62,494 nt of DNA from a virus: the IMG/VR virus record IMGVR_UViG_3300009151_000076, positions 1 to 62,494 of that record. One strand, given 5' to 3'. The notes below the pieces were generated by a model. That model was not told the origin of the DNA. It searched no databases and worked only from the letters and a program-made list of their open reading frames with translations. Below, piece after piece: positions 30,757-40,700 of this stretch (positions are counted from its first letter, which is position 1; every line of letters starts with the position of its first letter). Made by a program: the position numbers and the translations under genes.

Positions 30757-32389
30757 AAAATTGGTTTTCATCACTCGTAAGCCAATTCCTCATAGGAGTA
30801 TCGATGATCTCATCTAGGGAATCCCCTACATCAACGTACCCAAAAGGGGTTAGGTCATTCATTATATCATCTTCTGTTCTGTCTCTGAGTTTCATCAGAG
30901 TATTTATGTTGGTGTACTCTTTAAAATACTGCTGATCGGTCATCCAAGCAAATAGCACCAATCCCATGACGATATCGTCGTGACAACCGGTCTCAGCCTC
31001 ATAACTATTTAAATGTTTTGAGAATGTACTTAACTCTTTGATAGTATTTGTGTCGTTGATGATCAGCTGGTTCTGCTCTATCAAGAGCTTTAATAGCGCG
31101 CAGCCGATAGATTTAACTGGCTTGGTTGTTCTGACACCCTTATCGACCCCGGTACTTATTCCAAATCCGGACGTGATTCTTTTACCCGCCCTGCCGGCAT
31201 TTTCAGTAAATATAATGTTCTCGTACTCAAAATCTGTGTGTAAAGCATTGGCTACCTGGTCGCCGATGTCATTTATCTCAACCAAGACGGAAGCACCGTT
31301 GTATCTCTTTGCCAACTGAAATATGAACTCTGCGTAGTCGGCCGGAGTTATGAGGTTATTTCTAAACACACACACCTGTTTATAAGGCATAGCTGTAACG
31401 TCAATCACGCTGAACGCAGAGTAATCGAGTCCTTTACCCCTTGATACGTCACAGATTATAGAGTACAAGTGATTTTCTTCCGGCATCTCGTAGACTGTCA
31501 AACCATCCTTGTCATGGATTGACGACTTAGCCACAAGCTCTTTGAGCTTCCAACCGGCAATAAGAGTTCCAGAGCTACCCATGAACTCAACGCAGTACTC
31601 TTGCTCAAACTTCTCTGAGTCAAAGTTCATGGCAGAGAGAGTGTCTAACTTCCACTGCTCATCTCTACCCGGGACGTCATACCACATGACCTTGATCGGG
31701 TTGTACCCGTTCTTTCCATTAACGGCGTTCTGCCAGGTTGAGTGAAAGTGATTTAGTCCGTTGGGTGTAGAGACTAAGACGATCTTAGACTCTTGTCCAG
31801 AAGAGATCGTAGGATACACCGACGTAAAGAACTGATCCCAGTTCTCGATAAAAGCCGCCTCATCAATGAAGAGCAAGTTGATCGAGTAACCGCGAATGGC
31901 GTCGGCCGACGTCGCTGCAGCGATGACCCTAGAGTTGTTCTCAAGAACGAACGATCCTTTGTTCCACTCAACAACTCCTTGCTGAAGCCACTTAGGAAGG
32001 TGCTCATAAGCCAGCTGAACGCGACCAAGAATCTCTCGGGCCGTATCTCCTTTATTTGCAAGAAGCGCGACGGTCTTATCGGCATGAAAAATTATATACC
32101 ATAAGATAAAAGCACACGTAGTGGTTGACTTACCAGCCTGACGCGCCGTTGCAATTACGGTGAACCTATTATCTTTCATCGACCTTAACATAACTTTTTG
32201 ATATTTATAAAGCTTAAAGCTCATGAGACCACGATCCACGTTAATGATCTTCATGTACTTCTCAGTAAAGTATACTGGGTCTTGAGCACACTTTATGTAC
32301 TCTCCAACCATGTCTTTATCAAATTGTATCTTTTGATTGGAACGCTTTATAAGAGCGTTGCCGTTATAGCTCTTTATCAGCTGTTCCAT
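30752..32389 (-). CDS. 17: Terminase large subunit gp17
   Basis: 545 residues (T4 gp17 is 610). Packaging motor ATPase and headful nuclease. ATPase: Walker A-like ARQAGKST, Walker B LLFIDEAAF, coupling VLVSTPNG. Nuclease: CDVSRGKGLDYSAF with the metal Asp, VEINDIGDQV, and HDDIVMGL. Overlaps gp16 by 26 bases. Shorter N-terminus than T4. Confidence 0.97.
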   Translation of the reverse strand: MEQLIKSYNGNALIKRSNQKIQFDKDMVGEYIKCAQDPVYFTEKYMKIINVDRGLMSFKLYKYQKVMLRSMKDNRFTVIATARQAGKSTTTCAFILWYIIFHADKTVALLANKGDTAREILGRVQLAYEHLPKWLQQGVVEWNKGSFVLENNSRVIAAATSADAIRGYSINLLFIDEAAFIENWDQFFTSVYPTISSGQESKIVLVSTPNGLNHFHSTWQNAVNGKNGYNPIKVMWYDVPGRDEQWKLDTLSAMNFDSEKFEQEYCVEFMGSSGTLIAGWKLKELVAKSSIHDKDGLTVYEMPEENHLYSIICDVSRGKGLDYSAFSVIDVTAMPYKQVCVFRNNLITPADYAEFIFQLAKRYNGASVLVEINDIGDQVANALHTDFEYENIIFTENAGRAGKRITSGFGISTGVDKGVRTTKPVKSIGCALLKLLIEQNQLIINDTNTIKELSTFSKHLNSYEAETGCHDDIVMGLVLFAWMTDQQYFKEYTNINTLMKLRDRTEDDIMNDLTPFGYVDVGDSLDEIIDTPMRNWLTSDENQFL

Positions 32390-32792
32390 TTTTCATATTC
32401 TCTAGTACTTTTTGTAGCTCGGCCGTTGAGCCTACAAATAAGTTGTTGGTGATGCTCTTTGCATCTTGATTGTGTGGCTCGTCAACCGCTTGAATCTCTC
32501 TAACTTTTTTCTGAAGATCCATAAGATCTTTATTGGCGTCAAGCATCACTTTATAGAGACCGCCTAAAACTTCAAACGCCCTAGGGTGTTGACTCTGATC
32601 TGCTATCTGCGATAACTTCTCGATGGCGAACGTACCGTTCTGAATTATCTCGTGTATGTTGGTCCTGGCAATGTTGAAGTCTGCCAAAGCGCTGTCGTCA
32701 CTCCCTTTGGCTATTATCTGTTTTACTTGATCTTCTATCGGTGATATATTCAAGGCTTTTCCAATCGAATCATTATTACTTGTGTCTGTCAT
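32364..32792 (-). CDS. 16: Terminase small subunit gp16
   Basis: 142 residues (T4 gp16 is 164). DNA-recognition and regulatory ring for gp17. Helical with central coiled coil (LYKVMLDANKDLMDLQKKV) and RAFEVLGGL matching the T4-like family. Position between gp15 and gp17 is canonical; overlaps both. Confidence 0.93.
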   Translation of the reverse strand: MTDTSNNDSIGKALNISPIEDQVKQIIAKGSDDSALADFNIARTNIHEIIQNGTFAIEKLSQIADQSQHPRAFEVLGGLYKVMLDANKDLMDLQKKVREIQAVDEPHNQDAKSITNNLFVGSTAELQKVLENMKNGTADKEL

Positions 32793-33619
32793 GTTGTAAG
32801 GTCTGTCGTTGTTGTTATAAATCCAAAGTTACTGGTGGCGGTTATTAAGTTAGGATCTATAGTGTTTGCTATATTAGAAGTCGGCTGTCCGTTGGCCGTT
32901 AATCCAGGCTGTACTATAGTTACTGTAGCTGGACCTGCAACACCAATAGAAGACGGTATGGCTGTGTCTGGGGCATATACCGTCGTATTGGCAAATTTGA
33001 TAATCGCACCGCTCTTGATCGGACCATACAGGTATCCTTTGAGGGTAAAGTCTAGAGTCCAAGTCATGTGCTGTCTTTCAGAGAAAGAGCCGTCGTATGT
33101 ATCTACATGACTTACCGAATTAAGTATTACGGGTATGTCCATAGTTATATCCATCTCTGGAATAAGATGAACGGACGTTGTCCAGTCTGGAGTAAAGTAT
33201 GGAAGGATCTGCTCTACTATCTTTGTACCGTCCTCGGTGTTCTTTACAGCCAAGTATAATTTAAATTCAAAGTTATATGGGACGGGACTATACTGATACT
33301 TCATCTTGTTTGCGCTTGTTGGATCAGAAACAGCGGTCCTCTTTGTTGTAGGGAGCTTTCTGTTACCGTCGTACGACAGCCCGGTCATCTCAAAAGATAT
33401 AACCGGCATGGTGATCATCGCCGATGTCTTTTGAATGTTTGGGTCTTGAAGTACCCTTGCGAGCATCTTATCTTTAGATGCATATGTTATAGGAACTTTA
33501 ATGAACTGCTTAACATTACCACTTCCGTCTGTCCTACTTATATTTACGTCGTCAAACAGAGTACCAAACAATGTTACGTACTTTCTTATCAGCGAGAAGT
33601 AAAAGTTTTGCTTAAACAT
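32789..33619 (-). CDS. 15: Tail terminator / sheath stabiliser gp15
   Basis: 276 residues (T4 gp15 is 272). Caps the tail and joins it to the neck. Recognisable: TLFDDVNISR, IKVPITYASKDKMLAR, MPVISFEM, YGPIKSGAIIKFANTTVY. Four-base overlap with gp16, one-base overlap with gp14. Confidence 0.94.
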   Translation of the reverse strand: MFKQNFYFSLIRKYVTLFGTLFDDVNISRTDGSGNVKQFIKVPITYASKDKMLARVLQDPNIQKTSAMITMPVISFEMTGLSYDGNRKLPTTKRTAVSDPTSANKMKYQYSPVPYNFEFKLYLAVKNTEDGTKIVEQILPYFTPDWTTSVHLIPEMDITMDIPVILNSVSHVDTYDGSFSERQHMTWTLDFTLKGYLYGPIKSGAIIKFANTTVYAPDTAIPSSIGVAGPATVTIVQPGLTANGQPTSNIANTIDPNLITATSNFGFITTTTDLTT

Positions 33620-34362
33620 TATACGACCCCATCGCTGAATGGATCTATAGCAGAAAAATCTATAAACGAAGACGAACCCGTTGGGTGGTTATTTGACCCG
33701 TCTTTTAGCTCTTGGTTAATCTGACCCGGGAGGTTAAAGTCTGCATAGCTCTCTAAGACAAGGTAGTTATTATCACCCTCATCGATATAGAAGCTTCCAT
33801 CCTCCGCCAATATAGCCCAGTTAAGAACGTTAGTGCTGTAGTTTGCCTGTATAGAGTCAATAGCATCGATACCCGTGTCAAAGAACTCATCTGAGTACTC
33901 AAACACTTCGCAGGTCATCTCCCATGTCTGAAGCGCGTTTAGCTGGTAAAACATCTCGAACTTGTTTACATATTTTATCTGGAATATTCTCCCGTTTAAT
34001 GGGAAGAATATAAGATCACCTTCTCTAGGGCGCACAAAGTTTGTCCAAGCTCCAATCTCATCGTTAAATACTTTTTGTGACATCGAGAACACAACTTGAT
34101 CTCTAACCTCAAGACCAAACTTAGACATGAAGCTTCCATCGCCGCCAAAGCCGTCGACAGACTTTATGTACATCTCAACAGAGTACGACTGGTTATAGTA
34201 AGACTGATCATCGGACATGAGAAGGCCATCATAGTTACCAAGATTACGCGGGACGTATAACATGTCCTGCCCATAGATACGTATGGACTCTATGATAAGA
34301 TCCTCTATGAGGAGCTGCTCTTCACTGGTAGCAAAGTTATTGAAGTAAAAATTGGTACCCAT
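33619..34362 (-). CDS. 14: Neck protein gp14
   Basis: 247 residues (T4 gp14 is 256). Head completion/neck protein linking portal complex and tail. Family-like segments: EEQLLIEDLIIESIRIYGQDMLYVPR (cited in part as LIEDLIIESIRIYGQD) and REGDLIFFPLNGRIFQIKYV. Lies between 13 and 15, canonical. Confidence 0.95.
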   Translation of the reverse strand: MGTNFYFNNFATSEEQLLIEDLIIESIRIYGQDMLYVPRNLGNYDGLLMSDDQSYYNQSYSVEMYIKSVDGFGGDGSFMSKFGLEVRDQVVFSMSQKVFNDEIGAWTNFVRPREGDLIFFPLNGRIFQIKYVNKFEMFYQLNALQTWEMTCEVFEYSDEFFDTGIDAIDSIQANYSTNVLNWAILAEDGSFYIDEGDNNYLVLESYADFNLPGQINQELKDGSNNHPTGSSSFIDFSAIDPFSDGVV

Positions 34363-34365
34363 AAA

Positions 34366-35106
34366 TTATCCGATCATGTCGGCTACAGGCAAGCTGTAGG
34401 TAAAGATCATCTCTTGCTCTAGCTCCTTGCGCTCCTCGGTAGCCTCATCAAATATAGCCTGACCGTTAAAGCTAACACCACCTGGCAACTGCATACCATT
34501 ATACTTCTTGATATTGTTTCCCCACTGTTGCTTAATCAAGCAAGAGGCGTATCTCTGTAGCCAACGATCTGACCACACACTCGAGTAAAGTTCAGGGTCA
34601 ACAATCTGATAAGCCTCAACGACAATATAGTCACCGACATTCATGATGCTCCAGTCCATGTCTATGTATAGTTTATTGACATGTCGGTTATATCTAATAG
34701 GTTGCTGCCCAACTAACATCTGCTCTAAGAACTGAATGTGTGTGAGCGCCATATAGTATGGCACCATGGATACGGACGTAAGTGTATATAGATCGTTTAA
34801 GGCAATCTGGTAGCGTATGTTAAAGAGATTATTAGTGTTAAGAGCTTGGCCGACTGGAAATATATTAACTGCCCCGATGATATTATCCGGAAGAGTAATA
34901 TATCTGTTAGTCTTATCCTCTTGTGTGACGACCTTCTTATAATAAGTCTTGTCTGAGCCATCAAAGTGATAATCCCAATAGTAGCGGAGAGCCTCATCGA
35001 TACGGTCATCGACTTGGTCTGGATCGACGTTGATCTCAATAACTGGCTTACCTAGCTTGCGAAGACAAAACTCGGCAAATGCTGCTCTTGTTGTTGGGAC
35101 TGTCAT
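34366..35106 (-). CDS. 13: Neck protein gp13
   Basis: 246 residues (T4 gp13 is 309). Head completion protein. Typical: FCLRKLGKPVIEINVDPDQVDDRIDEAL (cited in part as LRKLGKPVIEINV) and YYWDYHFDG, then LIKQQWGNNIKKYNGMQLPGGV. AGAGG precedes the start. First gene of the neck-to-capsid series. Confidence 0.95.
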   Translation of the reverse strand: MTVPTTRAAFAEFCLRKLGKPVIEINVDPDQVDDRIDEALRYYWDYHFDGSDKTYYKKVVTQEDKTNRYITLPDNIIGAVNIFPVGQALNTNNLFNIRYQIALNDLYTLTSVSMVPYYMALTHIQFLEQMLVGQQPIRYNRHVNKLYIDMDWSIMNVGDYIVVEAYQIVDPELYSSVWSDRWLQRYASCLIKQQWGNNIKKYNGMQLPGGVSFNGQAIFDEATEERKELEQEMIFTYSLPVADMIG

Positions 35107-35124
35107 CTCTATTCCTCTTTACTA

Positions 35125-35132
35125 TATTTATT
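35125..35132 (-). promoter_or_regulatory. Variant late promoter (AATAAATA) of gp13
   Basis: AATAAATA on the minus strand 19 bases before the gp13 start, in the 24-base gap after the gene at 35131. One mismatch from consensus. Confidence 0.45.
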
Positions 35133-35850
35133 ACTTTTTCTCAACAAGATTATCTCTGTAATGACTCTCATGAGAAGATCTCTGTCTACTTGTTAATTGT
35201 AGTTTTTCAAAGTCTTTTTCAGTAAATTTTTGTATCTTACTTTTATTTAATAATTCTGATCTCTTTATAGGGATAGCTTGTACAAGAGGTGTTCCTGCTG
35301 GTAAAATTCCAGTAAAATTTGGCTCATTAAAAAAGAACGGAAAGTTAATATAATTAAAATACTTGTCTGTATCAACTAAACCACTTATACATGTAAAACG
35401 AAAATCATCCCTGTTTAAAGGTGGTACAAATAGTGTAGACCATCCTGGAGGTGTTTGTATAGCCCAATAATTTAAAAACTTCATAGGCGGTTTATTGCCA
35501 ATAGGATTAGGACATTTATCAGTTGTTATCTGATACTTGCCATGATTGTCTACCATAGGTTTATAAAAACCAGTATTATAAGAAATACCAGAAGCATCTT
35601 GATTTGATATAAATTCAATATCAGCCGCTAGAGGTATAATATATCCTATTGTCATAGCATCTAAAAAAGGATTACATTTTTTTATTGTACTATTATTTAA
35701 CACTTGTTTGTTATCAATATACATAGGTAATGCTTTATACCAGTCGGGCATTAATTTTTTTGCCGAATATGGCTTGGGTATTACATCCCAATCTTTATTT
35801 TCGCAAAAGAATTTTATCTCTTTATTTTTACCAAAAAAAGACTTTAACAT
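35131..35850 (-). CDS. Conserved marine-phage-type protein, DUF6065-like
   Basis: 239 residues. Contains NYWAIQTPPGWSTLFVPPLN, then GLVDTDKYFNYINFPFFF and GTPLVQAIPIKRS. This layout (PPGxS, phrase VDTD, INFPF, GTPLxQxIP) matches a family I recall from phage tail and fibre neighbourhoods, similar to DUF6065, with no established function. AT-rich relative to gp13 and beyond. No catalytic residues can be assigned. Next to fibre genes, so a structural or surface-modifying role is plausible. Confidence 0.5.
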   Translation of the reverse strand: MLKSFFGKNKEIKFFCENKDWDVIPKPYSAKKLMPDWYKALPMYIDNKQVLNNSTIKKCNPFLDAMTIGYIIPLAADIEFISNQDASGISYNTGFYKPMVDNHGKYQITTDKCPNPIGNKPPMKFLNYWAIQTPPGWSTLFVPPLNRDDFRFTCISGLVDTDKYFNYINFPFFFNEPNFTGILPAGTPLVQAIPIKRSELLNKSKIQKFTEKDFEKLQLTSRQRSSHESHYRDNLVEKK

Positions 35851-35865
35851 AATATTGTCACCTTA

Positions 35866-36084
35866 TCAATTTTGCCCATTACCAGCATAATAATTTACTT
35901 GTTTACCGGACTCAACCCACTCCTTGCACATCAATACTTCTTTGTAACCCCTTAGTATATGATCATCATGTAGTGAGAAATGTAGATTAGATATCCAATC
36001 TCTCATCTCATATGGTAATTTATCAAAGCAGGTCATGACTATGACCATTCTTTTATGATCAAGAGCAGAATTATTTTTACTCAT
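35866..36084 (-). CDS. Small protein, unknown function
   Basis: 72 residues, mixed helix and strand, Trp/His/Tyr-containing (WISNLHFSLHDDH, MCKEWVESG). Its start overlaps the upstream stop (ATGA). No family recognised. AT-rich like its two neighbours, which together look like a small accessory insert between the neck genes and the fibre genes. Confidence 0.5.
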   Translation of the reverse strand: MSKNNSALDHKRMVIVMTCFDKLPYEMRDWISNLHFSLHDDHILRGYKEVLMCKEWVESGKQVNYYAGNGQN

Positions 36085-36389
36085 AACATAAATAGTTCTA
36101 CCAAATTACTGTTTTTTATCTCGTCTAATCCTAATAAAAATACAGGTCTAGAATTAAAATCACTATCTATCTCTGTGTAGTGTACAAACGGAAATTTATT
36201 AATAATTAAACTACTACCCCAAGTATTATAGTTAGTAAATAACTCATCGTGCTGATCTGGGTCCCAGTATGCATTATGCTGAAACTTTACACCACTTTCT
36301 TTTAACCAGTCATAAGCTTTTTTGCACTCGCCTATGTCTTCGGATAATCCTGTGCAAAGAATTATATCTTTTATTTTTAAAATACTCAT
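36081..36389 (-). CDS. Small protein, possible thioredoxin-like fold
   Basis: 102 residues from an ATG with GGAGA six bases upstream (a Met six codons earlier lacks such a site). The order of a strand (IILCTGLSE), helix (CKKAYDWLKESG), strand (FQHNAYW), helix and WGSSLIINKFPFVHYTEI is like thioredoxin/glutaredoxin folds, but no CxxC is present. The assignment is weak. Coupled to the next gene by ATGA. Confidence 0.45.
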   Translation of the reverse strand: MSILKIKDIILCTGLSEDIGECKKAYDWLKESGVKFQHNAYWDPDQHDELFTNYNTWGSSLIINKFPFVHYTEIDSDFNSRPVFLLGLDEIKNSNLVELFML

Positions 36390-36399
36390 TATCCTCTCC

Positions 36400-37779
36400 T
36401 TATCCAATACCTTGATTTGGCCATGTTACAGATAAACTACCCTTATTACCCGAAGCACCGGCATTACCTGCTGTACCGCTCGCGCCCTTAGCTCCTGTCG
36501 AACTACCAGCTCCACCATCACCTCCAGCTGCAGAAGCTCCTCCAGCTCCACCTGAGCCACCGGCACCTATCACAACAGATGCTATTGACTTTGGTGTAAA
36601 AAATGCTGCAGATGATCCAGGTGTAGCAGATGCTCCGGCATTACCTAAACCACCACCACCGCCATTTCTACCAAACCCACCAGCAGAACCAGGATTACCT
36701 GAGCCACCGCCTGTTCCTGCATTACCTGCTCCACCGCCTGCACCAGCACCACCAGCATTACCTGGGCTTCCGCTTGATGGCCAAGTGTGTGAAGCACCGC
36801 CAGTCCCGGCATTGCCACCACCCGTTCCGGAACCCTTATTACCAGAATTACCATTTTCACCGGGACCTCGGTCTCCACAACAACTTCCATTAAAACAATG
36901 TGATCCACCGGCACCACCACCACCACCGCCTCCAGGAGAACCAGCAGCTCCACCTGTTCCTGCATTACCTGATGTAGCACCGTTACCACCAGCTCCACCG
37001 CATCCACGAGAACCAGCCGTCCCTCCACTACCACCAACTGTAGATCCAGCAGCTCCAGAAAAAGTTATAGGACTGCTTAAACCACCTGAACTTATTTGAG
37101 TAGAACCACCGCTACCACCTGATCCACCTGTACCGCCTACTAAACCAGCACCGCCTGGAGAACCCGCAGCGCCTGATGTTCCACCACCAGAACTTGGATT
37201 ACCAGCATTACCAGCAACACCGGCACCGCCGCCACCTCCACCACCTCCACCGCCTCCTGAACATCCTGTCCCGTTCCCATAAAAATATCTAGCCCAAGTA
37301 CCGCCACCTGAGCCTCCATTACCGCCGCCGCCGCTTCCATTACCACCTGCTGCACGTGGAGAACCTGAAAAGCCAACACAACGACCTCCTGGGCCATAGC
37401 CGCCTTCGCCTTGTGCTCTAGAGCCAGTTGCACCAGCATTTCCACCAGCATTTCCTCCAGCACCACCGGCAACACCATTAGTATAAGTGCCACTACCATG
37501 GGTACCACCCGTTGTATTACCACCAGAACCGCCACCGCCGCCATTACCACCAACACCGGCATTACCAGCACCACCCGCTGATGAACCATTTCCAGCATAC
37601 CCTGTTCCACCCTGACCACCTTGTGATCCGCTTCCACCGTTACCCGACCACCCGCCGTTACCACCTTGGCCACTAACAGTAGCGCTACGAACTTTATAGG
37701 GAACACACCAATTAGTACTACAATTAAATGTAATACTACCAGCGTTTATTCTAGTGTTTAGTAAAAAACCCTTTGCCAT
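36400..37779 (-). CDS. Glycine-rich fibre tip / adhesin-like protein
   Basis: 459 residues, nearly half Gly from residue 35 onward, arranged as GG-x-G-N-A/GT-G short repeats with Ser, Ala and Asn. A cap (MAKGFLLNTRINAGSITFNCS with a further Cys and Trp) begins the chain and SVTWPNQGIG ends it. Such sequences form polyglycine II sandwiches in T-even adhesins (gp38 of T2/S16-like phages), where variable loops bind the receptor; two Cys (in FNGSCCGDRG) may join strands. A related Gly-rich domain ends the protein at 46199-48760. AGAGG precedes the start. Very repetitive, so recombination-prone. Confidence 0.75.
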   Translation of the reverse strand: MAKGFLLNTRINAGSITFNCSTNWCVPYKVRSATVSGQGGNGGWSGNGGSGSQGGQGGTGYAGNGSSAGGAGNAGVGGNGGGGGSGGNTTGGTHGSGTYTNGVAGGAGGNAGGNAGATGSRAQGEGGYGPGGRCVGFSGSPRAAGGNGSGGGGNGGSGGGTWARYFYGNGTGCSGGGGGGGGGGGAGVAGNAGNPSSGGGTSGAAGSPGGAGLVGGTGGSGGSGGSTQISSGGLSSPITFSGAAGSTVGGSGGTAGSRGCGGAGGNGATSGNAGTGGAAGSPGGGGGGGAGGSHCFNGSCCGDRGPGENGNSGNKGSGTGGGNAGTGGASHTWPSSGSPGNAGGAGAGGGAGNAGTGGGSGNPGSAGGFGRNGGGGGLGNAGASATPGSSAAFFTPKSIASVVIGAGGSGGAGGASAAGGDGGAGSSTGAKGASGTAGNAGASGNKGSLSVTWPNQGIG

Positions 37780-37790
37780 CTATTCCTCTA

Positions 37791-40700
37791 TTAGTTAATA
37801 GCTACGTTGGCCATCGACCAAGCACCGGCATAAGTAGTACCAGCATCAAACGTGGTAAACGTAAATATATCACGTCGGTTAACTGTTGTTGTCAGTACGG
37901 GTGCAGTTCCATAAGACCACCTAACCGCTGCAGGCCACGTTACAGTTCTGCTACCAGCGGAATCTTGCTGCACAACTATAGTTAGGGTCTGCATCTTACC
38001 AACACCAGGAGGGTTATTAAATGTAAAAGTTGGATTTCCACTTAATACGATACTAAAATTACTAAACAATGACCAATCAAAATTAACTGTACTTGCATAA
38101 GTGACGGCAGTTATAGTCTCTGCGCCTGTTCCAAAACCATTTGTTGAGTTGGCATAACTTCGATCGTTGCTGAATGTACTGATCGATGGTGGAGAACCCT
38201 GCAAGCCGGACCAGAGAGTATTTGCAGGAGTAAAGTTTAACTGACCAGCAACTGAGCTTGATACAGTTAAAGATCCACCAGTAGCAGTAGTTGGTGCAGT
38301 CGTTAATACAGTAGTAATAGCGTTGGCAGAACCAATAATAAGCGGCCCTGTAGTTACTGTGAGTGGGGCATTAAAGGTAAAACCACCACCGCTTAACGTT
38401 AGAGTCTTTGCAACACCAGTGCCATTACCAAAATATAGAGTTCCTGTTGAAGGAGAACCAGTCGTGTATATATCGACCGGACCGGTAAAGATACCACCAC
38501 CAAATGTAGGCGTTGATGACGTATTGACACTCTGGTTAAGAGGGAAGTTAGTTATGTTATTAGCACTTCCAGAGAAAGAAGTAGAGTTGATAGTGGAGTT
38601 AACGGTAGAGTTACCTATGACAATAACACCAGCACCTGCTGCATTATTACCGACTCTAACCGAGCTGTTATAGTTAATTGTGAGAAAATGACCAGGCTGA
38701 GCTGTAGCTGACACACCAACAATGCTAACTGGATTTAAACCATCAGACGTAGTTGACAGCGCGGTCGAAACATCATTACCCCATATAGCGTAGTAAGTCT
38801 GTGTCGGTGTTAAGCCTGTAATAGCAGTGTTACTAGTACCTATCGTATAAGTTAAAGCGTCACCTGTATCGAGAAGACCAGCAATACCAGGAACATATAA
38901 GCGGCTTCTATTATCAAGACCACCTGTATACCATGTTGCAGAAGTAGCTCCTCCAGCAACAGACTGTACTAGAGTCATTGCCGTATCACTCGTGATAGAC
39001 TTAACAGTATACCACACAGGTGGTGCTGCTGCGGGATTAAGTGTTATAACAGTACCGAGAGGTAGTTGCTTAAACAGTGTACCTGATCCGACTACAGTCT
39101 GTGTTCCTGCCGGGATAGATATTGTTCCAGTGGCTAACGCTGCAGCTATAGTATTTGCAGTCGTAGTACTTACCTTAACATTTCCTGTAAGCGCGGTGGC
39201 ATTACCTGAGAAGGTATATGTAGAAGGTGGAATTATTGCTGATAGTGTATTGGCATTTAAATATGTTACGTTTGCCGTATTAAGTATAGCATTGCTTGAC
39301 CAGTAAGGAGCAAACGTTCCTGTTCCGGTAGCAGTTAAGATCTGGTTAGTGAGACCATTACTAACTGCCGTGTCTCCAGAAACAGTAATTGCCCCGCCGA
39401 TATTAGCCCCTGCTGTCGTGACAAGATCACCGTTAATATCAACAAGAGCTCTCGGTGTAGTGGTATTAAATCCGGTGTTACCAGCAACATACAGCGCGTC
39501 ACTTAAAGCTCTTGCAGCAGTTGGGGGAGCAGTACCAATACCGACACCACTAGGGCCAACATTGAATTGTCTAAACTGATAACTCGTCTTATCAGCCGAG
39601 TCTGTAGTGATGAATCTATAAGAATTCCAAGTAGCAGACGTAGCACCTGATGCTAAATTTTGATATAAGAATAAAGTATTAGACGATGCAGTACCGAATG
39701 GATTATCAATCTCAACATAAGCAGCTGGACTTGATGTTCCATGACCAGTATTACCGGTAGATGTTACGTATAGTGTTGTTCCTACTTGGAAAGCATTACC
39801 ACCTATAGTCGCTCCGTTTGCACCAATCTTTGTACTACCAGCAGTATTTGATACCCACAGTACCGAGTTAGATGTGACTGTAGTATTACCGGCTATAAAT
39901 CCAGAATAAGAATGTGTTACGTTACCGACAGTAGTACTAGTTCCACCTAGTGTAATAGCTGCTGTGTTGATAACTGTGTTTGTTACTGTTGAGTTACCAA
40001 AATAAGCTGTACCCTGAACAGAGGCATTACCAAAGAAAGTGTTAACAGCTGTAAAGTTTAAGTTACCCGAGAGAACACGACTATCTGTATTTTGTACATA
40101 ACTTGCAGCAGCAACACCGCCAAGCTTTTGCGAGTCACCAACCGTAATACCTGGCTGAGCAGAAGCTAGTGTTCCATATAGTGTAGTTGCATACACCGTT
40201 TTCCATGTTTGTGTCGGAGAACCAAGATTTATTGTACCGGTACTTAAAGGCGATACATCTACACTTGAAAGCCAAGCGTTGTTTGATGAGTTAAATAATA
40301 AGCTGGCATATGTTGTAGCAAGGGCGCCAGTTGTAAAATCTGTATTGCCGACGATAACGCCAGATCCGTTAGCGTCTCCGATTGCGGTGGATCCATCGGC
40401 AAGAATGAGTGTATGATCTTTAGTTGATATACTAACGTTATTAATGACTGTGCACGAATAAGTAGTTGTAATATTACCTATAACAACAAGATTACCGGAA
40501 ATATAGACATTACCGTTAATATTAGCCCATGCTAAGTTAGCTAGACCCGTCGACTCAAGATAAGATGTCTTAACGTTACCAGATAAAGCATACAAACCGG
40601 ACGAGTTAGACACTGTAGACACTGTGCCATTAGTAACGGTGAATGTTGGATTAACAGTCAACGCCGCCATAGTAAAGTTACCAGTCGTATTGACTGTATT

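Noticed and set aside
36785-37099. Pro-rich plus-strand open frames
   Set aside because: They are reverse translations of the Gly-rich gene (Gly codons read as Pro/Ala/Thr codons on the other strand).
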